Positions 1 through 6,731 of a stretch of 13,212 nt of DNA are shown in pieces (position 1 is the stretch's first letter; the number at the start of each line of letters is the position of its first letter). The stretch is taken from assembly GCA_910578655.1 (NCBI GenBank), contig CAJTQE010000014.1:1-13212 (forward strand), given 5' to 3'. The stretch comes from an uncultured Christensenella sp. (lineage in GTDB: Bacteria; Bacillota; Clostridia; Christensenellales; Borkfalkiaceae). The notes beneath the pieces were generated by a model, which had not been told where the DNA came from, did no database searches, and saw only the letters and a list, made by a program, of their open reading frames with translations. The translations under genes were made by a program, and so were the position numbers.

Positions 1-1475
1 ATTTTTTTAGTACCCGTAATTCTTCCGACGCCGTGTTTTTCGTGAACGGCATAATCTCCGATTTCAGGCGCAGTGAACATATCACCGCGCTTTTTGCGAA
101 TGCGTTTGGTTACGGTTTTAGTATAAATATCGTTATTGCCGACAATTACCAGTTTATTTTCGTGAATTATAAAACCGCGAGGCATCTCTTCTGAAGTTAC
201 CGCAATGCCGCGCAAAGCTTCAAGTCTGTCCGGCACCGGATACAGCGGCAAATATTCATCCGAAAGTATTTCCGAAAGCTTTTCCGTACGTTGGATATTG
301 CCCGTAAAAATCAATATCCTGTATCCGTTTGAAAGCCAATGCTTCAAATCTACTATAAGCTGAGGAATTGCATTAAGATATGACGGTGAAGGAGTAGATT
401 TTAAGTTGTATGTCTTTAACGGCTGAAAAAACTGAGTGCTTGAAACAAACGTCTGTACGGCCAAAGTACGGAAGCCTTTCAATTTTTCGACCACCGTTTG
501 CGGAGAAAGAAGTTGATTTACAGAAAAATCAAATGCCTCTCCGCCCTTTTCAAGTTCTCGCACACGTTCTGTATGTTCCTTATAAACTCCGTTCAGTGAG
601 TCGTTTATAAGTTTACACTCGTCAAATACAATTTGAGTATTTTCGTCAATAAGATCAAAGATAGTGCAGACACGTTTAAGTAAAGGCATAACAAACGATG
701 CCCCGGCAAACGGTATGCCGTCTGCAAGTTTCAAATTTATATCGTCTGCTATCGCGCACGCTCTGTTATACGAACTTAAATCAGGACATTTTTTTACGCT
801 ATTATTTAGTACAGCCTTGATAGTTTCAACATCATCCGCAGTGAACACAGCATCGGTTGCACCGACGATAACCGTTTCATCAAGTTCGTCCAACCTTTCT
901 CCGCTAATTGCATCGTATGGTCTTATTTTCTCAACTGTATCACCGAAAAAATCTATTCTTAAAGGGTTTTCACAATTTATAGGATGAATATCGAGAATAT
1001 CTCCACGCACTGCGAAAGTACCCTTGCTGTCTGCCGCATACATTCTCGTATACCCGATATTTACAAGTCGTTGAGGGAGTGATTGATAGTCGTATTCACT
1101 GCCGACCGTAAATTTCAAGCAAGGAAGTTCCGACGGGAAGAGTTGCATTATCGCCTCAATGTTGCAGACGATTATCTCCGCACCGCTCAAAATATCCGCA
1201 ATGGCTGTAAGCCTTCTGTACAGCGCATCCTTTGAAAGCGCGTCCTTATACAAAACCACTTCGTCTTTTGATGGCAAAAGTACGCATTTTTTACCCGATA
1301 GCGCACTGATAGAAGAAAAAGCTTTATATGCCAGAACCGCATCAGCCGCAATATAAAGTGTTTTATATTCTGCAAGCGACGCAATAAAATATTTATGGAC
1401 ATCCGAAATGCCGAAAACCGCCGTCGGCGTGCCGAGGCGGATATCTTGTTGCAATGCGGCATACTCCGCACCCAT
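1..1475 (-). CDS. mfd: Transcription-repair coupling factor Mfd, N-terminal 491 residues (cut by window edge)
   Basis: Mfd is a cytoplasmic DNA translocase that removes RNA polymerase stalled at DNA lesions and recruits UvrA for nucleotide excision repair. The frame is open from ATG at 1475 to base 1 without a stop. The first ~450 residues match the UvrB-like N-terminal module, including GTFAVRGDILDIHP (a hallmark of the UvrB/Mfd family) and the following FFGDTVEKIRPYD. The last visible residues, GDYAVHEKHGVGRITG (473-488), are the start of the CarD-like RNA-polymerase-interaction domain. The helicase/translocase domains lie beyond the left edge; the family is usually ~1100-1200 aa, so under half is seen. 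It follows pth on the same strand, probably in one operon with prs. The start is uncertain: an in-frame TTG at 1505 would add MKKNFFTYKS, and neither start has a good ribosome binding site. Confidence 0.95.
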   Translation of the reverse strand, partial: MGAEYAALQQDIRLGTPTAVFGISDVHKYFIASLAEYKTLYIAADAVLAYKAFSSISALSGKKCVLLPSKDEVVLYKDALSKDALYRRLTAIADILSGAEIIVCNIEAIMQLFPSELPCLKFTVGSEYDYQSLPQRLVNIGYTRMYAADSKGTFAVRGDILDIHPINCENPLRIDFFGDTVEKIRPYDAISGERLDELDETVIVGATDAVFTADDVETIKAVLNNSVKKCPDLSSYNRACAIADDINLKLADGIPFAGASFVMPLLKRVCTIFDLIDENTQIVFDECKLINDSLNGVYKEHTERVRELEKGGEAFDFSVNQLLSPQTVVEKLKGFRTLAVQTFVSSTQFFQPLKTYNLKSTPSPSYLNAIPQLIVDLKHWLSNGYRILIFTGNIQRTEKLSEILSDEYLPLYPVPDRLEALRGIAVTSEEMPRGFIIHENKLVIVGNNDIYTKTVTKRIRKKRGDMFTAPEIGDYAVHEKHGVGRITGTKK

Positions 1476-1515
1476 ACTTTTGTAGGTAAAAAAATTTTTT
1501 TTCAATATAGTACCG

Positions 1516-2079
1516 TTAACCGTTATATGCAGTCATTACGTTTTCGATAGCAACGCCCTCAGCGATAGTTATCGCAGCACGGGCGGCTTTTTGAGACGCC
1601 TGTATAAACAGTTGATAATCTTCAAGCTTAATTTCAGAAAGCACGTAATTTATTATAGGAATATTGACTTCACTGTCACGGATACCCATTCTTATACGTG
1701 CAAAATCGGAAGTTCCTATTTCAGCGATTATCGAGCGCATACCGTTATGCGTTCCGGCGCTGCCCGAAGGGCGAATTCGTATCGAACCCTTGGGAATATC
1801 GTAATCGTCATATATAACAACGAGGTCTTGCGCTGTTGCCTTATACTTTGCAAGCAGTTGTTTGACCGCTCTCCCACTGTTGTTCATATAAGTTACGGGT
1901 CTTGCAATTATTACCTTTTCGCCGCCGACATTTGCCTCAGCAGTAAACGATTCGCATTCCTTTTTTTTAAATTTAACACCGAGTTCGGCCGCAACGTCGC
2001 CGACGGCAATATATCCCATATTATGAAATGTTTTTAAATACTTTTCTTCGGGATTCCCCAATCCGACAATAATTTTCAT
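1516..2079 (-). CDS. pth: Peptidyl-tRNA hydrolase
   Basis: Pth cleaves the ester bond of peptidyl-tRNAs released from stalled ribosomes, recycling tRNA in the cytoplasm. From ATG 2079 the protein is 187 aa and begins MKIIVGLGNP, the usual family start. A GTG at 2085 would add two residues and is the alternative. Counting from the GTG, visible active-site elements are N11 in GLGNP, the catalytic His H21 in FHNMG, N68/N69 in YMNNSG, the Asp pair D93-D94 in YDDYDIPKG, and H113-N114 in GTHNGMRS. The family usually has GGHNG at that last site, so Thr replaces one Gly. The length is normal. No clear Shine-Dalgarno precedes either start; an 18-base palindrome lies just upstream. The gene sits between prs and mfd, a common order in Bacillota. 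Confidence 0.97.
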   Translation of the reverse strand: MKIIVGLGNPEEKYLKTFHNMGYIAVGDVAAELGVKFKKKECESFTAEANVGGEKVIIARPVTYMNNSGRAVKQLLAKYKATAQDLVVIYDDYDIPKGSIRIRPSGSAGTHNGMRSIIAEIGTSDFARIRMGIRDSEVNIPIINYVLSEIKLEDYQLFIQASQKAARAAITIAEGVAIENVMTAYNG

Positions 2080-2097
2080 ATTCACAAAGCCAAATCA

Positions 2098-2115
2098 GCC
2101 GCAAAGCTTTGCGGC
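2098..2115. repeat. Perfect 18-base palindrome between prs and pth
   Basis: GCCGCAAAGCTTTGCGGC reads the same on both strands and lies in the 45-base gap between the prs stop and the pth start. In the prs-pth transcript it can fold into a short GC-rich stem ending about 13-19 bases before the pth start codon, but the bases after it (TGATTTGGCTTT) are not a proper U-tract. On the plus strand it is followed by GATTTTTATTT, which looks more like an intrinsic terminator for antisense transcription. It may be a processing or stabilising hairpin, a weak attenuator, or a binding site. The palindrome is seen directly; its role is a guess. Confidence 0.6.
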
Positions 2116-2124
2116 GATTTTTAT

Positions 2125-3072
2125 TTAATCATATATTTTTGACACAGGTCTGTCAAGATAAACGTTTTCTATTGCAGCCGCAAATATAGGTGCAGTAGAA
2201 ATAATTTTAAAAAACGGCAACAACTTGTCCTTAGGAATATTTATTGTATCCAAAATTGCAAGCTGAGTTATCGGCGAATTCGAAAGCCGTTCAATAGCCG
2301 CACCCGAAAGTACTCCGTGCGAGCAACAGCCGTAAATTTCTTTTGCGCCTGCCTCTTTCAAGGCAATAGCGCCCTGTACCATTGTTCCGGCTGTATCAAT
2401 CATATCGTCGACGACAAGACAGTTTTTACCCTCTACTTCGCCTATGATATTCATTACTTCCATTACGTTTGCCTTGGGACGACGCTTATCGATAATCGCC
2501 ATCTTCGCATTCATACGCGAAGCAACTTTTCTTGCCCGTGCAACCGAACCTATATCCGGCGATACAACCACAAAATCGTCATCAACTTTGGGTTTAAAAT
2601 AATTATACAACGTAGGTCCGCCAACAAGATTATCAAGCGGAATATCAAAAAAGCCCTGAATTTGCAGACAGTGCAAATCCATTGTCATTACTCTGTCGGC
2701 GCCGGCAGAAGTAATAAGATTTGCAACCAACTTGGCAGTAATTGGTTCGCGCGAACGAGCCTTTCTGTCTTGTCTGGCATAACCAAAATAGGGAATTACC
2801 GCCGTAATTCTACCTGCGCTTGCACGGCGGGCCGCATCAATCATTATAAGCAGTTCCATCAAATTGTTATTGACGGGCGAACTTGTAGACTGTATAAGAA
2901 AAACGTCTTTGCCACGAATAGATTCATCGTAACGAACATAAATTTCGCCGTCTGAAAAGTGCATAATTTCCAATTCGCCCAATGAAGTGTTAAGCCTTGA
3001 AACAATAGCTTCCGCAAGAGGTTTATTCGACGAGCCTGAAAATATTTTGATTTCACTGCCGTGATTAATCAT
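2125..3072 (-). CDS. prs: Ribose-phosphate pyrophosphokinase (PRPP synthetase)
   Basis: Prs transfers pyrophosphate from ATP to ribose 5-phosphate, giving PRPP for purine, pyrimidine, NAD, histidine and tryptophan synthesis. At 315 aa it has the standard length. Visible motifs are the flexible catalytic loop YARQDRKARSREPIT (about 98-112; the usual Pro is Ser), the ATP/metal site MDLHCLQIQGFFDIP (131-145), SPDIGSVARARK (171-182), DKRRPK (195-200) and the PRPP loop VVDDMIDTAGT (220-230). The ATG at 3072 is preceded by AGGAGG on the minus strand (bases 3090-3085), twelve bases away. It has its own near-consensus promoter and is probably the first gene of a prs-pth-mfd unit. Confidence 0.98.
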   Translation of the reverse strand: MINHGSEIKIFSGSSNKPLAEAIVSRLNTSLGELEIMHFSDGEIYVRYDESIRGKDVFLIQSTSSPVNNNLMELLIMIDAARRASAGRITAVIPYFGYARQDRKARSREPITAKLVANLITSAGADRVMTMDLHCLQIQGFFDIPLDNLVGGPTLYNYFKPKVDDDFVVVSPDIGSVARARKVASRMNAKMAIIDKRRPKANVMEVMNIIGEVEGKNCLVVDDMIDTAGTMVQGAIALKEAGAKEIYGCCSHGVLSGAAIERLSNSPITQLAILDTINIPKDKLLPFFKIISTAPIFAAAIENVYLDRPVSKIYD

Positions 3073-3084
3073 TAAGAGTTTTGT

Positions 3085-3090
3085 CCTCCT
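3085..3090 (-). promoter_or_regulatory. Ribosome binding site of prs
   Basis: The minus strand reads AGGAGG here, a full match to the anti-Shine-Dalgarno core, twelve bases before the prs ATG. The spacing is somewhat long but supports the chosen start. It also shows that this organism uses Shine-Dalgarno initiation, which makes the two genes at 5814 and 5892, which have none, stand out. Confidence 0.8.
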
Positions 3091-3145
3091 AAAATTTTCT
3101 TTACGTATATAAATATTTGTACATATGTAAAATCAATTTATATTT

Positions 3146-3174
3146 ATTTTATTATTATGCAGTTATAAAGTCAA
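3146..3174 (-). promoter_or_regulatory. Sigma-A-like promoter for prs-pth-mfd
   Basis: On the minus strand TTGACT (3174-3169) and TAAAAT (3151-3146) are separated by exactly 17 bases, five of six matches each to the -35 and -10 consensus. The predicted transcript starts near 3139, giving a ~65-base AT-rich leader before prs. It lies in the 122-base gap after tadA. No terminator for the upstream genes is evident in this gap, so read-through from tadA is also possible. Confidence 0.65.
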
Positions 3175-3194
3175 ACAAAACGCTTAATAATTAA

Positions 3195-3647
3195 TTACTG
3201 TTTAATTCTTTCACGCATTTGAGCAAAAAATGCGGATAATATGCGTGCACACTCTTCTTGCATAACGCCGCCTTCAACCTCTATTTTATGGTTTAAGAGA
3301 TTTGACGCGGCAAGTTGTTCGGTCATAGACCTGCCTTTTGCCTCATACGCGCCGAAATAAACTTTTTTAATGCGCGCATTTAACATCGCACCCATACACA
3401 TCGGACAAGGTTCGAGAGTAACGTACAGTTCGCATTCGGGCAAACGCCAACTGTTAAGCTTTTTGCAGGCTTTTTCAATTGCCTCGATTTCTGCGTGAGC
3501 GGTTGCAATTTGTTTTTTTGTCCGCCTGTTATGCCCACGTGATATTATTTTTCCGTCGCTGACTACGACAGCTCCTATCGGAACTTCTCCGTCGTCGAAC
3601 GCTTTCTGCGCGCATTTCAGCGCTGCTTTCATAAATTTATAGTCCAT
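3195..3647 (-). CDS. tadA: tRNA-specific adenosine-34 deaminase TadA
   Basis: TadA converts A34 to inosine in the anticodon of tRNA-Arg(ACG), allowing decoding of CGU, CGC and CGA. The 150-aa protein shows the cytidine/deoxycytidylate deaminase zinc signature: HAE at 51-53 (zinc ligand His51, catalytic Glu53) and PCPMC at 80-84 (zinc ligands Cys81 and Cys84). The N-terminal GEVPIGAVVV and the C-terminal NHKIEVEGGV plus EECARILSAFF are typical of TadA rather than of guanine or cytosine deaminases. The ATG at 3647 lies inside the end of the upstream peptidase gene (11-base overlap, ATGGACTATAA), indicating translational coupling. A GGA lies six bases before the ATG. Confidence 0.95.
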   Translation of the reverse strand: MDYKFMKAALKCAQKAFDDGEVPIGAVVVSDGKIISRGHNRRTKKQIATAHAEIEAIEKACKKLNSWRLPECELYVTLEPCPMCMGAMLNARIKKVYFGAYEAKGRSMTEQLAASNLLNHKIEVEGGVMQEECARILSAFFAQMRERIKQ

Positions 3648-4368
3648 AATTTTCCGTAAAAGCTTTAAGTATGTAAAAACACTTTTTCAACTTTCGTATG
3701 TCAGTAATAGGATGTTCAAGGTCGTCTGCTCCGCACTCTATCGTATAAGCCGGTATTTGCAATTTTTGAATGCACCAGTCTTTGTAACCGCCGGCCGAAC
3801 CGCGAATTACAAGAGGCGTATACCCCGTCACCTTTTCGATTATTTCCGCACCGCTCCTGTCACCGGAACCGTTGTACTCCCAATATATTTCTTCACCCTT
3901 CGTATGAAAACTAAACGTGACGTACGGTCGGATTTTTTCTGTAAAATTTTTAAGAGCTTTTGTTTCGCTTTCCGAAAACGGACAGTCGCCTATGCAATTC
4001 TCCCCACCGCGTCGTTTAGTGTTAAGCCTGCCGCTTCCCCAATCTGCATCGAAGTTGCAATTTAAATCTACACCGCGCGCATTTGCTTTCCACATAGCCC
4101 GCACACTTTCACTGATTGCTACGCCGTCCGGGTTAACGAGCGGTATTATCCAACCGCCGCCATTTTTAACACCTATTTTAATGTGTTTTAACGCAAGCTT
4201 TGCAGTTATCCATTCCCTGCCGTGTATGGCGTAAGTTGCAATGAACTGCCTGCCCGTCGGACTGCCTATGTGAAACGCAAATATGTCCTTACCTTTTAAC
4301 GAGTAACCGATAACACACTTTCTGCCATCGTAATTTTTATAAAATTTTTCTATAATATCATATATCAC
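3637..4368 (-). CDS. M14-family zinc carboxypeptidase-like protein
   Basis: This 243-aa protein has the M14 (carboxypeptidase A) fold signature. Zinc-ligand motif HxxE is H49-G-R-E52, the third ligand is H155 in SFHTKGEE, and the catalytic glutamate is E211 in YTIECGADDLEHP. GYSLKGKDI (21-29) and ARGVDLNCNF (97-106) are also family landmarks. In the last one the usual substrate-binding Asn-Arg pair is Asn103-Cys104. Related Gram-positive members cleave peptidoglycan peptides such as gamma-D-Glu-mDAP, but no signal peptide, membrane segment or LysM/SH3 domain is visible, so action on imported or cytoplasmic peptides is equally possible. The start is GTG at 4368, twenty bases after the rlmH stop; no in-frame ATG is nearby and the ribosome binding site is weak. 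The substrate is unknown. Confidence 0.85.
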   Translation of the reverse strand: MIYDIIEKFYKNYDGRKCVIGYSLKGKDIFAFHIGSPTGRQFIATYAIHGREWITAKLALKHIKIGVKNGGGWIIPLVNPDGVAISESVRAMWKANARGVDLNCNFDADWGSGRLNTKRRGGENCIGDCPFSESETKALKNFTEKIRPYVTFSFHTKGEEIYWEYNGSGDRSGAEIIEKVTGYTPLVIRGSAGGYKDWCIQKLQIPAYTIECGADDLEHPITDIRKLKKCFYILKAFTENYGL

Positions 4369-4387
4369 ACAATAGAATATTCCAAAA

Positions 4388-4825
4388 CTATTTGTGATAT
4401 TCGCCTCCGCCGTTTATCATAAACGCACGATAGACTTGTTCAAGCAAAATGACACGCATCAACTGATGCGGAAAAGTCATATCCGAAAATGAAAGTTTAA
4501 TATTAGCCTTGTGCTTTACGGCGTCCGCAAGTCCGCACGAAGAACCTATTACAAAAGTACATTCGTTCCCTGTATCGGTCAGTTGCTTTATATATTGCGC
4601 TAACGCCTCGCTTGAATATTTTTTACCCTCCACACACAGCGCAATTAAACGCCCCTTTGCGGATTTTAAAATGAGTTCCGCCTCTTCGCTTAAAGTTCTG
4701 CATTCAGGAATTTCACGAATCTCGACTTTTGCAAAGCGGGATAGCCGTTTCATATATTCGTTAACGGCGTCCGTGTAAAATTTTTCTTTTATTTTGCCGA
4801 CGCAAATAATATTTATTTTCTGCAT
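4388..4825 (-). CDS. rlmH: 23S rRNA (pseudouridine1915-N3)-methyltransferase RlmH
   Basis: RlmH is a SPOUT (knotted) methyltransferase that methylates pseudouridine 1915 in helix 69 of 23S rRNA on assembled 70S ribosomes. From ATG 4825 it is 145 aa, slightly shorter than the ~155-160 aa of well-known members. The start MQKINIICVGKIKE, the segment FSDMTFPHQLMRVILLEQ and the C-terminus INGGGEYHK are family hallmarks. The SAM-binding loop reads FVIGSSCGL (91-99), where the family usually has IGG, so one Gly is Ser. The frame stays open ten residues further upstream, but those would lie in the previous gene and do not match the family. Its ATG overlaps the stop of the CPBP gene (TGATG), suggesting coupled translation. 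Confidence 0.95.
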   Translation of the reverse strand: MQKINIICVGKIKEKFYTDAVNEYMKRLSRFAKVEIREIPECRTLSEEAELILKSAKGRLIALCVEGKKYSSEALAQYIKQLTDTGNECTFVIGSSCGLADAVKHKANIKLSFSDMTFPHQLMRVILLEQVYRAFMINGGGEYHK

Positions 4826-5814
4826 CAGTTTACCCCGAAAAGCAACAGCATCCAAATAAGTCCCAAAGCGCCTATCGCTACCGACGCATATAAGAAAAAG
4901 ACTTTTACTCCGCCTTTTTCACATTTTTTTAAAGGGGTTTTATCAAGTATAAGCCAAACCGTCGCTCCGACAAATGAAAGTGCAGAAAACACAGTCAAAA
5001 TAATAAAAGCCGTATCAGACATTATTAAATTTCCTGTTTCATCAAACAAATTGCAGGCATTAAAAATTACTAAAAGCGCATTATTTATGAAGTGCATAAG
5101 CATTGACGGCAAAATCGAACCTGAACGCACGGCAAGGAAAGCGAACGCGCATCCGGCTATAAATTGATATACCGTTTGCTCTGGCGACGCGTGAAAGAGT
5201 GAAAAACAAAATCCTGTAACAAAAATCGTCCGTATACTGCCCATACCGTTTTGACAGCAATTGAGAAGCAACCCCCTGAACATCAGTTCCTCAAAAAAAG
5301 CAGGCAAAATTGCAATTACCATAAACGCAGGAACAATAAGTCCACCCGTAAGTTCAGGAAAATAACTTGACGATTCTTTGGGTTGATAGCCGAACAGTTG
5401 AAAAAACTTAACCATAAGACCGTTTATATTGCTAAGCGAAAATAACAGTCCGAAAATAAAAATCACGGCGATTAAATAATATTTGGGTTTACACTTAACG
5501 GGAAATATCTGTTTAAAACCTATCTTATTGCGCTTTGCAGTAAACAACACGCAAAGAGAGAGCATTATAGGCGTCAGCAAATAGCTTATATAAATAAACG
5601 CGTCGCTTCTCTGTACGTGTTTAAGCGCGTCATCAAGTTCCGTATAACCGTATTTGCTCATTATACTGTTTGCTATTATTGCCGTTACCGCCGACACAGC
5701 GACTGTAAACAAACAATAGATTATAACAAGCACGCTAAACGATATACCACCCGTCTTTGAATTGAGCCCTGCACTAACGGTCTGCATATCGGAATTGTTG
5801 CAATTATTTTCCAT
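4825..5814 (-). CDS. CPBP-family intramembrane glutamic endopeptidase
   Basis: The 329-aa protein is a polytopic membrane protein with hydrophobic segments near 26-50, 73-92, 111-130, 158-174, 196-207, 216-228, 234-252, 268-289 and 305-326. It carries the CPBP (Abi/CAAX-protease-like, Rce1-type) motifs: EExxxR as E175-E176-L-M-F-R180, FxxxH as F204-H208 and HxxxN as H241-N245. Family members cleave substrates inside the membrane; some process bacteriocins or signalling peptides, but nothing here shows the substrate. The first 25 residues are polar. The ATG at 5814 has no Shine-Dalgarno sequence and lies where transcription is predicted to begin (see the promoter entry); Met10 (5787) is an alternative start, also without one. 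It heads the CPBP-rlmH-M14-tadA cluster. Confidence 0.9.
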   Translation of the reverse strand: MENNCNNSDMQTVSAGLNSKTGGISFSVLVIIYCLFTVAVSAVTAIIANSIMSKYGYTELDDALKHVQRSDAFIYISYLLTPIMLSLCVLFTAKRNKIGFKQIFPVKCKPKYYLIAVIFIFGLLFSLSNINGLMVKFFQLFGYQPKESSSYFPELTGGLIVPAFMVIAILPAFFEELMFRGLLLNCCQNGMGSIRTIFVTGFCFSLFHASPEQTVYQFIAGCAFAFLAVRSGSILPSMLMHFINNALLVIFNACNLFDETGNLIMSDTAFIILTVFSALSFVGATVWLILDKTPLKKCEKGGVKVFFLYASVAIGALGLIWMLLLFGVN

Positions 5815-5820
5815 ATTTTA

Positions 5821-5849
5821 ATTATACATTAAAATGTTATTGTTGTAAA
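5821..5849 (-). promoter_or_regulatory. Promoter of the CPBP gene, predicted to give a leaderless mRNA
   Basis: On the minus strand TTTACA (5849-5844) and a perfect TATAAT (5826-5821) are 17 bases apart. Counting the last -10 base as -7 places +1 at 5814, the A of the CPBP ATG, with only TAAAAT between box and codon. No Shine-Dalgarno exists upstream. The transcript is therefore predicted to start at or within a base or two of the start codon. Confidence 0.7.
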
Positions 5850-5856
5850 CAAATAT

Positions 5857-5885
5857 TTTACTTTTACTACCAAATGTTATAAAAT
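5857..5885 (+). promoter_or_regulatory. Promoter of the fumarase operon, predicted to give a leaderless mRNA
   Basis: TTTACT (5857-5862) and TAAAAT (5880-5885) are 17 bases apart, placing +1 at 5892, the A of the fumarase alpha ATG. The overlapping TATAAA (5878-5883) would give +1 near 5890. Either way the leader is 0-2 bases, and there is no Shine-Dalgarno. The -35 box is seven bases from the back-to-back -35 box of the CPBP promoter, so the two may compete or share a regulator. The segment GTAAA-N7-TTTAC (5845-5861) is an inverted repeat made by the two -35 boxes. Confidence 0.55.
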
Positions 5886-5891
5886 AAAGTT

Positions 5892-6731
5892 ATGCGTAGA
5901 GTTAACTGTAAAATCATTGAGGACTGCATATACAAATTAGCTTTAAAAGCTTGCATATCGTTGACAGAGCCTTGCCGCACCGCACTTGAATGCGCTTATC
6001 AAAACGAGGACGGACAAGCAAGCGCGTTTGCCTTAAAAACAATTTTAGACAATAGCGCTGTTGCCGAAGACCTTAAAATGCCGATATGTCAGGATACTGG
6101 GCTTGCCGTAGTTATTTTGGAAATAGGTCAAGAAGTCTACTTTGAGGGCGGTTCGCTTAACTTGGCAATAAACGAAGGCGTTCGTAGAGCGTATTCCGAC
6201 GGATATTTCAGAAAGTCGGTGTGCGACCCCATTACACGCAAAAACACGGGCGACAATACCCCTGCCGCCATACATACCGAAATAACAGACGGGGACAAAA
6301 TTAAAATAACCTTTATGCCTAAAGGATTCGGAAGCGAAAACACCTCAAAAATTTTTATGCTTACACCGTCACAGGGCGTTGACGGGATTATAGATGCGAT
6401 TGTAGAAACGGTAAAACTTGCAGGATCACGCCCCTGCCCTCCCGTTTACGTCGGCGTCGGCATAGGCGGAAATTTCGACACTTGCGCATATTTGGCAAAA
6501 AAAGCTTTAACACGCGACGTCGGCAGCCGCAACGGGCGCAGCGACGTTGCAAATATAGAAAAAGAAGCTTTAAAGCGCATCAACGAATTGAATATTGGCT
6601 GTCAGGGCTTTCACGGAAAAGTTAGCGCCATCGGCGTGAGTTGCGAGTTGGCTCCGACGCACATTGCAGGCCTGCCCGTAGCCGTAAATATTCAGTGTCA
6701 TTGCGTACGCTGTGAAAAGGCGGTAATATGA
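5892..6731 (+). CDS. Class I fumarate hydratase, alpha subunit
   Basis: With the beta subunit encoded next, this forms an oxygen-sensitive [4Fe-4S] hydro-lyase interconverting fumarate and L-malate. The 279-aa chain carries PICQDTG (64-70), the GGSLNLAINEGVRRAY segment (86-101), KNTGDNTPAAIH (117-128), PKGFGSENTSK (143-153), SRPCPPVYVGVGIGG (179-193) and the C-terminal PVAVNIQCHCVRCEKAV. By family analogy the cluster ligands are C66, C182 and probably C269. The start MRRVNCKII aligns with the usual alpha-subunit N-terminus, supporting ATG 5892 despite the lack of a ribosome binding site. The gene overlaps the beta gene by four bases (ATGA). L(+)-tartrate dehydratase alpha is the main alternative, since the two families are close; fumarase is favoured. 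Confidence 0.9.
   Translation: MRRVNCKIIEDCIYKLALKACISLTEPCRTALECAYQNEDGQASAFALKTILDNSAVAEDLKMPICQDTGLAVVILEIGQEVYFEGGSLNLAINEGVRRAYSDGYFRKSVCDPITRKNTGDNTPAAIHTEITDGDKIKITFMPKGFGSENTSKIFMLTPSQGVDGIIDAIVETVKLAGSRPCPPVYVGVGIGGNFDTCAYLAKKALTRDVGSRNGRSDVANIEKEALKRINELNIGCQGFHGKVSAIGVSCELAPTHIAGLPVAVNIQCHCVRCEKAVI

Noticed and set aside
410..1356. Short plus-strand ORFs opposite mfd
   Set aside because: The minus strand has one continuous, motif-bearing Mfd frame through the whole stretch; the plus-strand frames resemble nothing and are shadows.
4826..4855. Ten-residue N-terminal extension of RlmH
   Set aside because: It would overlap the CPBP coding sequence, does not match the family, and the ATG at 4825 overlaps the CPBP stop in a classic TGATG coupling.
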